From NCBI GenBank assembly GCA_023213315.1, contig JAKCPI010022051.1:1-64000 (forward strand): a stretch of DNA of 64,000 nucleotides. Direction: 5' to 3'. Positions 10,571 to 21,776 of the stretch are shown in pieces. The stretch is from Euborellia annulipes. Its lineage: Eukaryota; Arthropoda; Insecta; Dermaptera; Anisolabididae. The stretch's first letter is position 1, and each line of letters begins with the position of its first letter. Position numbers and translations under genes: made by a program. The notes under the pieces are model-generated. The model saw only the letters and a program-made list of their open reading frames with translations. It ran no database searches and was not told the DNA's origin.

Positions 10571-11929
10571 AAACATACAATCACGTTAAATATTTACTTT
10601 TAAACTCCCTCACCCAGCTAGCAAACGTTTTTCACCAGGCCTCCTTTCATTTTTAACATAACCAGATTTTAATTCATTCTTTTCTTATGATTGTAACAAT
10701 AAAAATAATCATTCAATTTTCATGCCATTCTACGAACTAAAACCCAATATATATTTTTTTTTTCTTCTCAAACAAACACAATAGTGAAACAAAACGTTAT
10801 ATATTATTTTGAATTTCAATATATTTAAAAATTTGCAAAAATAGCTTTTGAATTGGAAATTTCATTCTAAAAGGAATAATAGAAGAAGAATAAATAAAGC
10901 CTACATTTATATATACTTTATACTTTGTATATGAAGAGAGAGGAGAAAATGGAAACATAAAAGGGGAAAGGTTTTTTTTTTATTTTTATTTTTAAGGCAG
11001 GGGTTTGGGGAATTTTGTAAAGTGTTTTTAAATTTGGTCTCACCACATAGAGCGATGGATGGTTTTTCAGTTCTGTGGAATATAAAACGACTGGGGAGAG
11101 AGCTTTTGCCATCTGATAGAGAGGTCCATGATCCCCGGGATTCAATGGGATGCTGAAGGGAGACAGCTCTCTCTCTCTGTCGATGCTCTTGACACACACG
11201 TAATGTCCAAACATTTTCACAATTTTCACTTTTTTTTTTTTTGTATAATGTAAATTGATAAAATAAAAAAAATGAATTAGGTAAATGAATTTTGTCCTTT
11301 TTTATTAAACAAAAATATTTGCGTTAACGTAAATTAAGATCTTATTGTTAGATAAAATGAATTAATTAAGCTATTAAAGTTGAAATGTTTGTTGCAGACT
11401 GATTAAGTCACATCAAGACACCCACTTTTGCCCCTTTTAATGTTTTACAAAAGTATAATCTAAAAACTGTTCAATTCTTTTTGTAAATTCATTAAATAAA
11501 AATTTTATATTTTTAATTTCATCTTTAATGGCATAGGTTAAATGGAAATTATGCAATACCGTATTTTAATTGCATATTTAATACATCTCTTCAGGGAAAT
11601 TTGTATTTATTAATAATAATATATAGCCTTTATAAATGTAATAATTTATTCAGTATTTTTAAACATCAACATAACAAATAAAAAAGGGAAATTTTGTATT
11701 TTCATTAATTCAAGCATTTTGGAAAATTGAGACAAATTGTTTGTTCGAAGTAAATTAATACCAACAATTTTTACCGTAGCCAGAATCCTCTCCCTCCCCT
11801 CCTTCCTCCCACTGCTTCCTCCAGAAATCATATATATCATTTTAAGGGCTCGTCTCGAAAAGACCTTTATAATACTTGTTTCAATTTGAAGCCGAGTTTT
11901 TCTGGGGCAAGGATGGTGTTAATTTTACC
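10571..11929. other. AT-rich sequence with an unrecognised minus-strand frame
   Basis: A minus-strand frame (11229-10918) contains a stretch of ordinary-looking codons around 11060-11200, ending in a Lys-rich A-tract translation. No domain, signal peptide or clear splice sites can be named. The rest is AT-rich with no repeats recognised. Confidence 0.3.
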
Positions 11930-12385
11930 CATAGCCGGAACTGGGGGACAAGGGATTTATTGCCCCTTCACCTGGAAGTCCATAAGGGAGGGTAGAGGGT
12001 GGCAATATGTCTTATTTTATTTCACTATGATTCTAATTTAAATATCGATACAGATTTTGAGCGGATTTTTTAAAAATAATTATTCTTTTAAGCGATTAAT
12101 CTAAAAAAAAATTAAAAGAGTTTAAAATAAGAAAAACTTATACAAGTTTTGATTTTCTTAAATACTGTTAATTATAAAAAAAATTTACTATGATAGCCTC
12201 AAAATTGAACTATTGTTAAAATCACTAGTAAATTTTTTGAAATTTGTAATTTTGGTAAGAATAGTGATTTACTTAAAATTTTTTTAGGCTATTTTATAGT
12301 AGATTTTTTTTTTAAAGAAATTAAATATGTTTAATGTTCTAAAGGAATCTTTTTGTTCCCTCTCCCCCCTCGAATTCCAAATTGC
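11930..12385. mobile_element. Decayed relative of the 35.3-kb hAT-like element
   Basis: ATAGCCGGAACTGGGGGACA, then a TTGCCCCTTCACCTGG-like stretch, resembles the start of the element at 35297-35692. Near 12355-12375, CCCCCCTCGAATTCCAA matches its other end. The terminal bases and TSD are no longer clear. Confidence 0.5.
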
Positions 12386-12901
12386 TGTGTGAAGAATACT
12401 AAAAAAAAAAAAATGATTTTAAAAATTATACTGTATTTATATCTAACCAAAAAAATATTCCAAAATATCCAACTGTTACAAAAATTGAGGTCAAATAAAT
12501 TTCCCTAAATTATCTCTTAAAATTTTATAATCTCTATTATTACGTATTAAATTCGACAATGATTTTTTTTTTTTTTTTCAAGATAAAAATAATTTAATAT
12601 TATTAATAAAATTATAAATATAATTAAATTTTATCGTCAGGTTTTATCTCTTAATAAGCCGTTAACATAAATATTATTATACATACAGGGTAATTGTTCT
12701 TTATGCTCTCGTTGAACGCAATTCTTTTTTTTTTTTAGAGATATTATTAAGATGATTAAATTTTCTCTATTATTACATCTGAATAATAATTGGTAGCCCG
12801 TATGTGAATTTATTTTCAGAAAGACTACTTTTTTAATAATAAATTTAATGATTATTATTATTTCGCTAAATTAATAACAAAATATATTTATTGTATCTTT
12901 C

Positions 12902-13015
12902 CGAAGATGCGAATGCGCGAAGATTCCGAGTGCGCGATGGAAGCGCCAACTGGCGGTTGCAATTAGGGAGGACTTTGAAATGTCAAATGGCTGGCTGTCA
13001 TTACGAAGAGTAAAA
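12902..13015 (+). pseudogene. Possible CENP-B/pogo-type DNA-binding domain scrap
   Basis: A 37-codon GC-richer stretch ends at TAA (13013-13015) and contains REDFEMSNGWLSLRR. The SNGWL core followed by basic residues is typical of the CENP-B-type helix-turn-helix found in pogo/Tigger transposases and their domesticated relatives. The match is short, the upstream frame is AT-rich without a start, and no catalytic domain follows. A chance match or a fragment of a host gene cannot be excluded. Confidence 0.28.
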
Positions 13016-13189
13016 TAATTTCAATGAAATATCACATATATTCTATTTGTAAATTTAAATCTACAGGGTCTATAATAACATTGACCTTTTTTATTTCCCG
13101 TTTAAAATTGCACAATCAATTAGTTTCCGTACACACGGGCTTTCTCAGGTCTGTCTTCACGAAAATTGAGTAAAGAAATATCCAGTTTG

Positions 13190-13320
13190 CCGCAAATAAT
13201 TCAAACATCCTGCCGAAATCTCCTCTTAGGGTAGGAAAGGGGGATAGCCCCACCGTGGTATAACAAAGGGCCTATTTGGGAACGGCCACTTCACCTTACC
13301 TAACCTAACCTAAGTAAAGA
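13190..13320. repeat. GC-richer repeat scrap ending in TTAGG-type units
   Basis: The segment AGCCCCACCGTGGTATAAC, then GGGCCTATTTGGGAACGG, ends in CCTTACCTAACCTAACCTAA (13294-13313), three to four units of CCTAA, the complement of the arthropod telomere unit TTAGG. It looks like the 3' end of a retroelement or SINE rather than a telomere. Confidence 0.4.
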
Positions 13321-13623
13321 AATAAACAAATTTTATCGAATAAACCATGGCGATCCATCGGCATGAAATAAAACAAAAAGTAAATTACGTGCTACTTCCT
13401 ACAACATACAAAATAATAGTCTAATAGAAAGAAATGTTGGTTTATAGGTTAGCTTACTTTTTTTCTCTTGTTTCCAACTTGCTTGTGGAAATTTATAGAA
13501 TTTGTGATTACTATTTTTACCAGTGTTCTTGTAGTTAACTACGCAGCAGGTTTCGCGACCCATATTTGATTATTTTTGCTTAATAATGCGTAATACTACG
13601 TAAATTTCAATAGTAATTAGTGA

Positions 13624-13705
13624 CAATGGGTCGTTTTGATAACTTACCTCCCTATGGGAGGCTATTTTAATGTTAGGGTAGGTAATTTATCAAAACGACC
13701 CATTG
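13624..13705. mobile_element. 82-bp MITE-like inverted repeat
   Basis: It starts CAATGGGTCGTTTTGATAAC and ends with the complementary TTATCAAAACGACCCATTG, with only ~40 bp between the arms. No clear TSD is seen. Confidence 0.7.
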
Positions 13706-15165
13706 GGCTTCCGAAAGTTCATTTTTTGGTCACGGCGGGCGCTGCGAGCGATTCGTAGTTCCCCCACCACCTACTTCGCACCCAGCCATGCTATAGGCCT
13801 ACCTGAACATTTTCATAGTCAAGGACTTATACTAATTAGCCTGGGCAATAAATAAACAAAACAGTAGGATGTTAAAATCCATTAAAGATATTTTTTTAAA
13901 TTATTTTCCTAAAATCTATTTCAATATTATCAGTTGAGAGAAAGAGCCCCTTTAGGTTATGCAACCAATGCAGACTTTAGTGTTTGGTTGCGTTTGCAGG
14001 CAAAACTTTGTCTCCAATACTGGTTGTATCAGCTGCCCGCATCTTCTGTTAATTGTTTGTTAAAATACACCAGCCACTTTGCAATTCCACATATTTCAAA
14101 TACATTTTCGATATTTAATTAAAATCAATTAGAAAAATATATTTTATTTGAATTGGTTTATATCAATTTGGTCCCCTGTATTTTAAGGAATGTTTTTTTT
14201 TTCCTTCCCTACTCAGGCATCGACAATAATTGTCAGAATTGACAGAATTATTCTGTCTTTTCGTTTGGTTTGTTACCGCCATTTTCAGCAACGTCATAAT
14301 TCTTTGACGATAATGATTCTGTTTTCCAATTTTTTCCCGTCACTTATTCTCTAGAGGTATGTGTCATCTGGCTCGTTCTGTTAAATCTGATAGCCAGTGG
14401 CCTATAGGAAATTGCTAATTATTTAAATGATAAATTAGTCCCGCTCTCACCAAAAACGATAATTACAAGTGAGCTGTTTCCCTAAATTGAAAATAGCGTG
14501 ATTATTTCCATTTAAAAGAGGATTTTGATTTTCCTAAATAGCTCTACACTTGAAATATAAATTTAAATAAGCCAGGAGGTGGGGGTGATGGATGTGTCTC
14601 CTTTAAATAGAGCCCATTGGACATCTAACATCGAAAGGGAAGTGCATCTGTCCCCACGGGTTGGGGGCTTCGGGAGAGAGACGTAGAGTCCCGAGGGACA
14701 CCAAGTCACCAAGATAACGTTTCTCGAGTCGACACCCCTGCCTCCTCCTTGGTCTCACCACTAGCAAACTGTCAATTTATTTTCAAGACTCTTCTTATTC
14801 TTCTTTGATATTTAACCTCCTCCCAAGTTGATCAATCATCGTCATATTGCTATATACACATACATATACAAGAAGAGAAGGAGTGAACACATCAACCATC
14901 CTTTGGGAACCTCACACTCTTGGCCTCTCAGTGAATAAAAGTATTATATAAGTGGAAAAAGGGGATAAAATATAGAATGTGAGTAATAGACAGGGAAATA
15001 ACTATAAATAAATAATAGAAAAATTAAAAGATAACGAAATTTGGGATTAGAGGACCCATTAAAAGAGAGAAAAAAATTTATGGGGCATGGTTTTAGTCCA
15101 CTCTTCAACTCCCGCTTGGACCGTTTATTTTGAAAGTGGTGTAAGTCCATTAAAAAAAAAAAAAA
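13706..15165. other. Low-repeat sequence, no gene recognised
   Basis: This is one of the least repetitive parts of the window. It has a GC-richer patch (about 14580-14760) with long open minus-strand reading but no recognised protein, and a small palindrome GACAATAATTGTC near 14221. Nothing firm can be annotated. Confidence 0.4.
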
Positions 15166-15169
15166 AAAG

Positions 15170-15450
15170 CAAATGTGGGGTCGTGGGACCCCCGGCAGGA
15201 ACGAAGTTCCTCACGCCTTTTCTTCATCCCAGAATATAATTTAATATGAACATTATTTAAATAGACGGAAAGCCCGCCTTCGACGGTCTACCCAGGAAGC
15301 TGCACCAGCTGGAACCTCTTTCTCGCCTTCGGCCTACGGTAGATAGTATAGTAGAAATAAAGAGAAGGAGAAGGTGGGCGTGGCCTCGCCAAGGCTTCGG
15401 CTAATCTCGCCTTGCTCCGCCTTCGTTCGGGCGCTGGGAACGCAATTTTG
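15170..15450. repeat. GC-rich unclassified repeat-like block
   Basis: It contains several short palindromes (GGAACGAAGTTCC, CGCCTTCGGC-like, GGCTTCGGCTAATC) in a strongly AT-rich neighbourhood. This is compatible with the end of a mobile element. No TIR pair or TSD was found. Confidence 0.35.
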
Positions 15451-15724
15451 TTAGATTACATTTTCTCTCAATTCACCCTGCGTAAGCCGCGTTAAAGAAC
15501 TTCGTTACAAAAAATAAGATATCACATAATTTATGCTTAATTTAATATAAATTTTTTATGCATAACTAGTTAGTGGTAAATTTCTTAACAAATTCCCATG
15601 TTTTGTACAATTTGCGTAATTATTGTTAAGTCCAATTTGAGGTAGGTAACTTAGCAGATGGCTGCCTGTCAGTAGACTGTTATTTTGCATTTATCGTCTA
15701 AAATTAAAAATACTATTTCTATTT

Positions 15725-15830
15725 TATATGGCTGTGGATAGCTCTGAAGATCGTCTTAATCAAGACCGAAACGTCAGTGACTGGGCCTTAATAAATGAAA
15801 TAATCAATAGCTGCTATTCTTTTTATTTCC
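15725..15830 (+). repeat. Solitary CTGAAGA-stem-CGAAACGT module
   Basis: GCTCTGAAGATCGTCTTAAT continues to AAGACCGAAACGTCAG. GTCTT and AAGAC can pair around a 4-nt loop. It is followed by CCTTAATAAATGAAAT, a polyadenylation-like signal, and a T-rich tail. Confidence 0.65.
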
Positions 15831-15844
15831 TCTTTCATTTCAAT

Positions 15845-16088
15845 CAGTAGCGTAACTAGGTGGGGGCGAAGGGGGGCGCTTGCCCCCTCCCCTCCAGGCG
15901 CTTTAAGCCTTTGGCGCCCCTCGATACCGACATATGCGCCCTAGGGCATCTAAAATATAGCCCTGGGACGGTGATTTTATCATATTCCAAAAAATTGATA
16001 GATTTTTTAAAAATTATATTACAACTTAAAAAACGGCGCTCTAGCTAAGCTTCGCCCCCTCCGCCCTCAAAGGCTGGTTACGCCGCTG
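15845..16088. mobile_element. hAT-like MITE, TSD ATTTCAAT
   Basis: The ends are CAGTAGCGTAACTAGG and CTGGTTACGCCGCTG. The perfect 8-bp repeat ATTTCAAT lies at 15837-15844 and 16089-16096. The interior has G-rich then C-rich runs (GGGGGCGCTTGCCCCC). Too short to encode a transposase. Confidence 0.92.
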
Positions 16089-16989
16089 ATTTCAATGTTT
16101 ATTCATTAGTATGATTTGATGCTGATTTGGCTATTTAAAAATTCTATAATATACTAAAATAAAATTCTTTCCGTCCCCGCACTCTTCTCTCCAAGTATTC
16201 AGGTTACCCTGTACCATTTAATTATGTATTTGTTAATAGCCTCTATAATTTGTTTTTCCTGGAGGATAAAAAATAGAAAACAGGATATTTTTAACCACAA
16301 TTGCATTATTATTATTCTTATAATATTTTTATGATAATTTCCCTCTCTCTATTTGTGAAACCATCACTTTGAAAAGAAAAATAACAATTTACAAATTTGT
16401 TATTGTAATTTCGTTACTGACTTTTTTTTTCACTCTACAAAAACTCTCTCTTTCTAATTAACATCATGAAAAAATCCCATCAACTTTTATCAGGCTGTCT
16501 ACATAAAAATAGCACATACGCCCCCCCCCCTCCTCATACACTCCCTCTCTTTGTACTGTATGTCAAAATGTATCATATCAAGTTGTAAAAGAGAGAGGTG
16601 AAATAAAAAAAAAAATAAATAAATAAACATAAGTTTGTAAATATTTAAGTTCGGCTATTAAATAAAATGTTAATTAAAAGCGTTAAATAAATAACGAATT
16701 ATTTAATTAAAATATAAATTAATTCTAAATAGACTTTTATAATTATTATTTATATATATAGGGTCTATATAAAAGAAAAACTCCGTGAATAAAATTTTTT
16801 AATGAAAAATTAAAGAAGTCATTTAACTTAATTACATATAAAAAAAAATAAATAAATGGAATTGAATCCACCACCCACATTCGAAAACATTACACCCCCG
16901 AGACGCCCCCATTGCCTGTATATATGACTGTAAAAAAAAACCCACCTGAAAAAGAAAGCCATCATGAAATACTCATTCCCAGAGTGGCT
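16089..16989. other. AT-rich sequence with a minus-strand acceptor-like motif
   Basis: Nothing gene-like is seen. On the minus strand CTTTCTTTTTCAG|GTGGGT (junction at about 16945/16946) is a combined acceptor/donor motif like the one at 18145. Confidence 0.4.
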
Positions 16990-16994
16990 ACAAT

Positions 16995-17081
16995 AATGTA
17001 AAAAATCTGGTGTGACTGGTCGCACAGCACACAACTTTCTCTTACCTTTGGTAATAGAAAGTTATGTTCTGGACTGATTAC
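16995..17081 (-). repeat. H-family 3' hairpin fragment
   Basis: AATCTGGTGTGACTGGTCGC, CAGCACACAACTTTCTC and TTACCTTTGGTAATAGAAAG match the terminal hairpin of H. The distal arm breaks off at 17080, where the foldback 17082-17506 starts. Confidence 0.8.
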
Positions 17082-17506
17082 AGGTCTATTCTCTAAAAAC
17101 AGACGTTAAAATTTAAAATAAACAAATGGGTGTTAAAAAGTAATGTAAAAACAATCAGCGTTAAAAAAATGCTATTCTCTAAACAAAGTTTTAACAGCGA
17201 CGTTAACATGTGGCTTTTATTTCAAAGCTATCAAAATCATAACCTTACTTTTTAGGTTAACGGAGCCATGTTTATTTTAAACACGACGTTAAAATATTAA
17301 AGGCCCCTCCTAGTACATGGCATTAATTTTTAACACTATTTACTAAATGTTAACGCTTTGGCTTTAAATTTTTGTTTACAGAATAGCTATTTGAGGCAAG
17401 GAAGTGATTTTGAATAGCATTTTTTAACGCTGATTGTTTTTACATTACTTTTTAACACCCATTTGTTTATTTTAAATTTTAACCCCTGTTTTTAGAGAAT
17501 ATACCT
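17082..17506. mobile_element. 425-bp foldback with ~93-bp inverted arms
   Basis: Left arm starts AGGTCTATTCTCTAAAAACA; right arm ends with its near-complement, TTTTTAGAGAATATACCT. The arms pair through AAATGGGTGTTAAAAAGTAA and AATCAGCGTTAAAAAA. The flanks share only GAT, so the superfamily is unknown. Confidence 0.75.
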
Positions 17507-17567
17507 GATAGTGTTTCGTGAACTTATTCAATTGGATAGTGTATTAATCAAAAATAAACATAAATAA

Positions 17568-17830
17568 CAAGGGCGTCCGCAGGATTTTTTGCAGGGGGGA
17601 AGGATTTTTGCAGGGGGGGGCAAGTCACTTCCAGATAAGTTAAAAAACGTATTTTGATATTAATAATGTTATAGCCTACATCTCTTAGTATTTAAAGCTT
17701 TCTCACCGCGGCAAGGTGGATGTATACTGTGAAAGGTTTTTTTGTATTTTTTTGTTTTATACATTTTTTTGTATCATTTTAATTTTCCAGGGGGGGCAAG
17801 TGCCTGGTTGCCCCCCTGCGGACGCCCATG
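17568..17830. mobile_element. hAT-like MITE, TSD ATAAATAA
   Basis: The ends are CAAGGGCGTCCGCAGG and CCTGCGGACGCCCATG, with ATAAATAA repeated at 17560-17567 and 17831-17838. G-runs follow the left end and C-runs precede the right end. A second copy, truncated at its right end, lies at 39402-39631. Confidence 0.93.
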
Positions 17831-18052
17831 ATAAATAACGAGAGCTTCTTCTTTTAAACACAAATTGTTAATGAGACGATTGCACCTTTAAAAGAAAATT
17901 AATTCCGATTAAGAACCATTTAGTAGGAAATCTAAATTTTCCTCTGCAACTCGATCTCTTAATTACTAAAGGGTGCGTGTTCCCTTTAGGGCAGCATCCT
18001 TGCTAGATCCTTCAAGGGAAGGCCCTGGTGGTTTGAATTTGGAGTACTCTAC

Positions 18053-18145
18053 CTACAGGCATATGTAGCTATACAAGCAGGCTGCATACAAGGCGTAGGA
18101 GAGGAAGAGCTCGTCGATCTTGTCTGCTGGGAGTTGGAAACCCAC
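18053..18145 (-). CDS. Candidate terminal coding exon of an unidentified host gene
   Basis: On the minus strand a pyrimidine tract CTCTCTCTTTCAG ends at 18146 and is followed by 30 open codons and a TAG stop (plus-strand CTA at 18053-18055). The peptide begins VGFQLPADKIDELF and ends YAACLYSYICL. Codon choice (GTC, CTC, GCC, TAC, TGC) is much GC-richer than any other frame in the window, and the reading is free of low-complexity runs. The last half is hydrophobic with several Tyr and Cys, so it could end in a membrane or buried helix. I do not recognise the family. The downstream DNA (18052 to about 17840) would be 3' UTR. The first bases GTGGGT also make the junction look like a combined acceptor/donor. 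Confidence 0.5.
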   Translation of the reverse strand: MGFQLPADKIDELFLSYALYAACLYSYICL

Positions 18146-18299
18146 CTGAAAGAGAGAGACTGAGTTGCGGTTAATGGCTCTAACGGAAAGTTATTCCATT
18201 TTACGTTAAATGTAGGCATAAAATACTTATTGATAATGAATAATATTTTAAAATAGAATGGAATTCTTTAAATTTCTAAATCTCCAAATGGAACTCATA

Positions 18300-18934
18300 A
18301 CTCTGCGTTTGTTTTTTGGAAATCCCTTGAGTCCAAAAAAGTGGGTCCCGAAAAATGGTCTGTCTGTCTGTGAACAAATTATCTCAAGAAATAAGATCTA
18401 GAAGATTGAAATTAATATTTAAAAGTTAGGTACTCCCTGGGACGTGACACGAAGCTTTTGAACAAAAAGTAGTAGTACTATACTATGTACAGTGAGCGCC
18501 ACAATTAAGTTCCCATCTGATAGCAAGATCCTTAAGAATGTGGAATATTACATGGTTTACGGTGAAATAATTAATTTTAAATTTGAAAAGGTAAAATAAA
18601 ATCATCTGTACCAGATTTTACGTTTTCCCTTTTCGTTTTTTTAAATTATTTCACTATACACCACCTTAAACTTAAGGCTCTAGCTATCAGGTGGGGACTT
18701 AATTGTGGCGATCAGTGTACTTTTTCAGTTTTTTTTTTTTTTTTCGATTTTTTCAAAATTCGCTAAAACGATTTTGATTAAGATTTAAAAATCAATTATT
18801 TTTTTAGATGCTCTTTGAAATGTATATTCTCATTTTGCTCTCAAAAATTTTGTACTTCATAAGAGATATTATTGCCATGGTAACAAAATATAAATATTTC
18901 CCCATGTTTATAAATTTTACATCTTGAATTCTAC
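18300..18934 (+). mobile_element. H repeat, copy 2, truncated and interrupted
   Basis: It runs from GAGTCCAAAAAAGTGGGTCC through GGTCTGTCTGTCTGTG to TATAAATTTTACATCTTGAA. Both terminal hairpins are lost. A Tc1-like MITE (18490-18717) sits in the AGTACTTTACTGATGT region. Confidence 0.8.
18490..18717. mobile_element. Tc1/mariner-like MITE flanked by TA
   Basis: Terminal repeats CAGTGAGCGCCACAATTAAG and, inverted, CACTGATCGCCACAATTAAG continue for ~46 bp with few mismatches. TA lies directly outside both ends (18488-18489 and 18718-18719). A CAGTG start with TA duplication is typical of Tc1-type elements. Confidence 0.88.
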
Positions 18935-19204
18935 CTGGACGATGTTATGCATGAAGGAACCAAGCGCCATTATAATCAAAATTGAGATAAGACCACCTTC
19001 TTGTAGGGAAAAAGAAAATCTACCTCTTTATTTAAATCACATCATTTCTCTATGCACTTTTTTGTATAAAACCAGAAGAAAAGATATTGCCATTGGTTTT
19101 GTTTAAAATTGTGCAAATGAAATGCCTCTTATCTCAGATTTAGTCATGAATCTCGGGGGTAGGAAAAATGTCCAAGACGGCCAGTGGGTTGGCCACCCCT
19201 GAAC

Positions 19205-19330
19205 TATATCTACATTGCCATTTGGTATCCAAATGGCTTAAATAAAATCATCGGATTGCCTGGGATCCGAACCCTCGACCCTTGGTATACAAGGCAGGCG
19301 CGCTACCAACTACGCCAGGCCCCAGGGCAT
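19205..19330 (-). mobile_element. SINE S head copy
   Basis: The tRNA-like head (B box GGGTTCGGATCCC; TGGCGTAGTTGGTAGCGCG for the A box) and the CCATTTGGATACCAAATGG motif are present. The tail half is missing. Confidence 0.88.
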
Positions 19331-20221
19331 GATTTCCATTGTCTAGATTAAAATTTTCATTATTAAAATAAAATAAAAAAAATTATCTCTAATGCCTATA
19401 ATTCCTATAATATATTTTTATTAATATATTAAATGGTATATTGGATGCCCGAGGGTTTAGGCCTATTTAATGCAATAACAAAATAATTTTATATTTTTTG
19501 ACGTTAATGCTTAAAGCATTATAGATGTATTGAAAATATAAAATTTCTTTTGATCTTTTGACGTTATCACATGAGCGCAGGATTCGGGATAATTCGCTTT
19601 CGTTTGAGGTATAAATAATTAAAGACAAAGAATTTTGAATTAGCCAATACTGGTTTAATGATTGTAATAGTATTTAATTGGTTATTGAATATTTAAATGA
19701 AATAGAAGAGAAATTCATTAAAGAATTAAACAACTGGCATAGAAAGACATAGCAAGTGATTTATTTCTAATCCTATTAAACGAGCAATGTACTTTTATTT
19801 GTGTGTTTGTAAACACTCGAAAACGGCTCTAACGATTTTTTTTTTCACATTTTAAATAAATACTATTTTCAGTACCAATATGAAATTACTCTAGGTCTTG
19901 TCTTTGGGAAAATTGGAATACTTTTTTTAGATCAAAAAAAAAAAAAAGTAAAAAACCCCGAGCTCCAGCTCGGTCATCCCGGAACTATATAGTACAATAT
20001 AATGGAACAAAAATCTAATTAATTTAATAAATTGACATTTCGAAATTTCTTAACCTTCTAACCTGAGTAGAGACGTTGACAGTGGGGATGAAGGCGTGTC
20101 TAAATCCCCGGGGGCCGAGAACTCTTAGGGGTCCATTAGGTTACAATTCTATAAACACGAAATGAAATAATATTTAAAGAAAGCCGGCTCCTAAATGCCA
20201 AAAAATTCATATGAAATATAT
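19331..20221. other. AT-rich sequence, nothing recognised
   Basis: No open frame of interest, no TIR and no similarity to the other repeats listed here. Confidence 0.5.
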
Positions 20222-20860
20222 TTAAGGTGGAAAGGGAGCGAAGGTGTTACGCATGTTTTTCCCGCTAAGATGGCGTTGTGTGTCATAAAAAGTATGCCCA
20301 AAAATCAAGTAATTCAAAAATTTGCCAAGAGATGTCAGAATGGTAGCTAATAATATTTAATGCATTTGGTTGATTTTCATTAATCTTTTAACAATAAATA
20401 CTTTATAAATGTTATTATATATTATGTATCTTTTATAAAAGCATAAAAATATATAAATATAGGCCAGATATAGGCTAATACTATATCGTCTGTTAGACTA
20501 GCCTGCCATCTATTGCAAGAATGCTGAACTAATTTGACAGTTGGTTTTTAAATAAATCATCTAAGCTTATTTTAAAAATTTCTTACTTAATATGTGAATA
20601 ATAATAACAATAAATTCATTTTTAAATTTAAAAAAAATTAAAGATTATTGTGACAGACTGTTTTTTTGTATTTGCTTGATTGCAAAAAAATTAATTACGA
20701 TAATTTTTTAATAAGTCATTAAAAAAATTATAGCTCGATGTCCCAATAATCTCTTATGAATCTAATTCATTAAAAAAAAACCGCATTGAAAAATTCCTTA
20801 TAATAGTCTAGTTTTTTTTTTTTTAAAGTACGTTTAAAGATCGCTCCTGAATCCCCTTAA
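20222..20860 (-). mobile_element. TTAA-flanked element, copy B (inverted relative to copy A)
   Basis: TTAA at 20222-20225 and 20857-20860 encloses a minus-strand copy of the element at 6936-7534, similar along its full length including TIRs. Copies A and B lie ~13 kb apart in opposite orientation and could pair or recombine. Copy B holds ~45 bp (near 20690-20740) missing from A, with a second partial copy of AAAAAAATTATAGCTC-like sequence. Confidence 0.87.
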
Positions 20861-21776
20861 GATTGGTCCAAATATATAGTTGAAAGCAGTTAGGATCCAA
20901 GAAATTAATTAAGGGGAGGCCAGAAATTTTCGGTATAGTGGAGAAGAGAAGCAGTAGCATATACGAGAAATACATGTAATTTAACAGAGATAACATATAA
21001 GAAATTTGGATATTATTTAACAAAAAAAAAAAAAAAAAAGTCATCAAAAGCCTCAATTTAGGAATTACTAAAAAAATTTTAATCTCTCATATGTTGAGTT
21101 CATTTTTAATGTCCATCCATTAATGGATTAGTAAATAAAAAAAATTACAACTTATTTAGTGTTGATGTATTAAAAAAAAATATATATATAACTATAAGCT
21201 GATTAAAAAAAATTAGGGGAGTATTTAATTAAATTATTATGCCCACTCTCAAAAAATAAAAGCGAGGGTGGGGGTTAATTTAATCCAAGCCGGTTGGAGA
21301 AGGGATAATATTTTTATAAATAAAAAAATAAATAAATAAATGAAATCATCTGTAAATGTACTTTTTTATATTTTATTTTATTTGCAGTTATTAAAAAAAA
21401 AAAAAAAATCCACTTGCGAAGGTGTTGAAAATTTAATCTATAATAATGGTTTGGTTAATTTATTTTTCAGCTTCATTTAAAGCACGTAAATTGGTATTAA
21501 ATGTTTTATGAACCTTTTTTTTTTTTTAATAATCTTCTTAAGCATGTATATGAGGAATATTATTTATTTTATTTTTGTTCCCTCTGATATGTGTGCTTAA
21601 CTAAAGATCTTCAAGATCTAATCGAAATTAAATATTTATTAATTCCATATTGCACCAGAGTATAATAACAACCTAGTTTAGAGAGAAAGGTCGTAAGCGT
21701 AGATGAATGTGTACGCCTTTGTATGAATAGTAACCACAACGTGTCAGTTCTGACACTAAGAGCTTAAGAGAAGAGA
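20861..21776. other. AT-rich sequence, nothing recognised
   Basis: Mostly A/T runs (T-run near 21508, A-runs near 21020 and 21390). No gene or repeat could be assigned. Confidence 0.5.
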
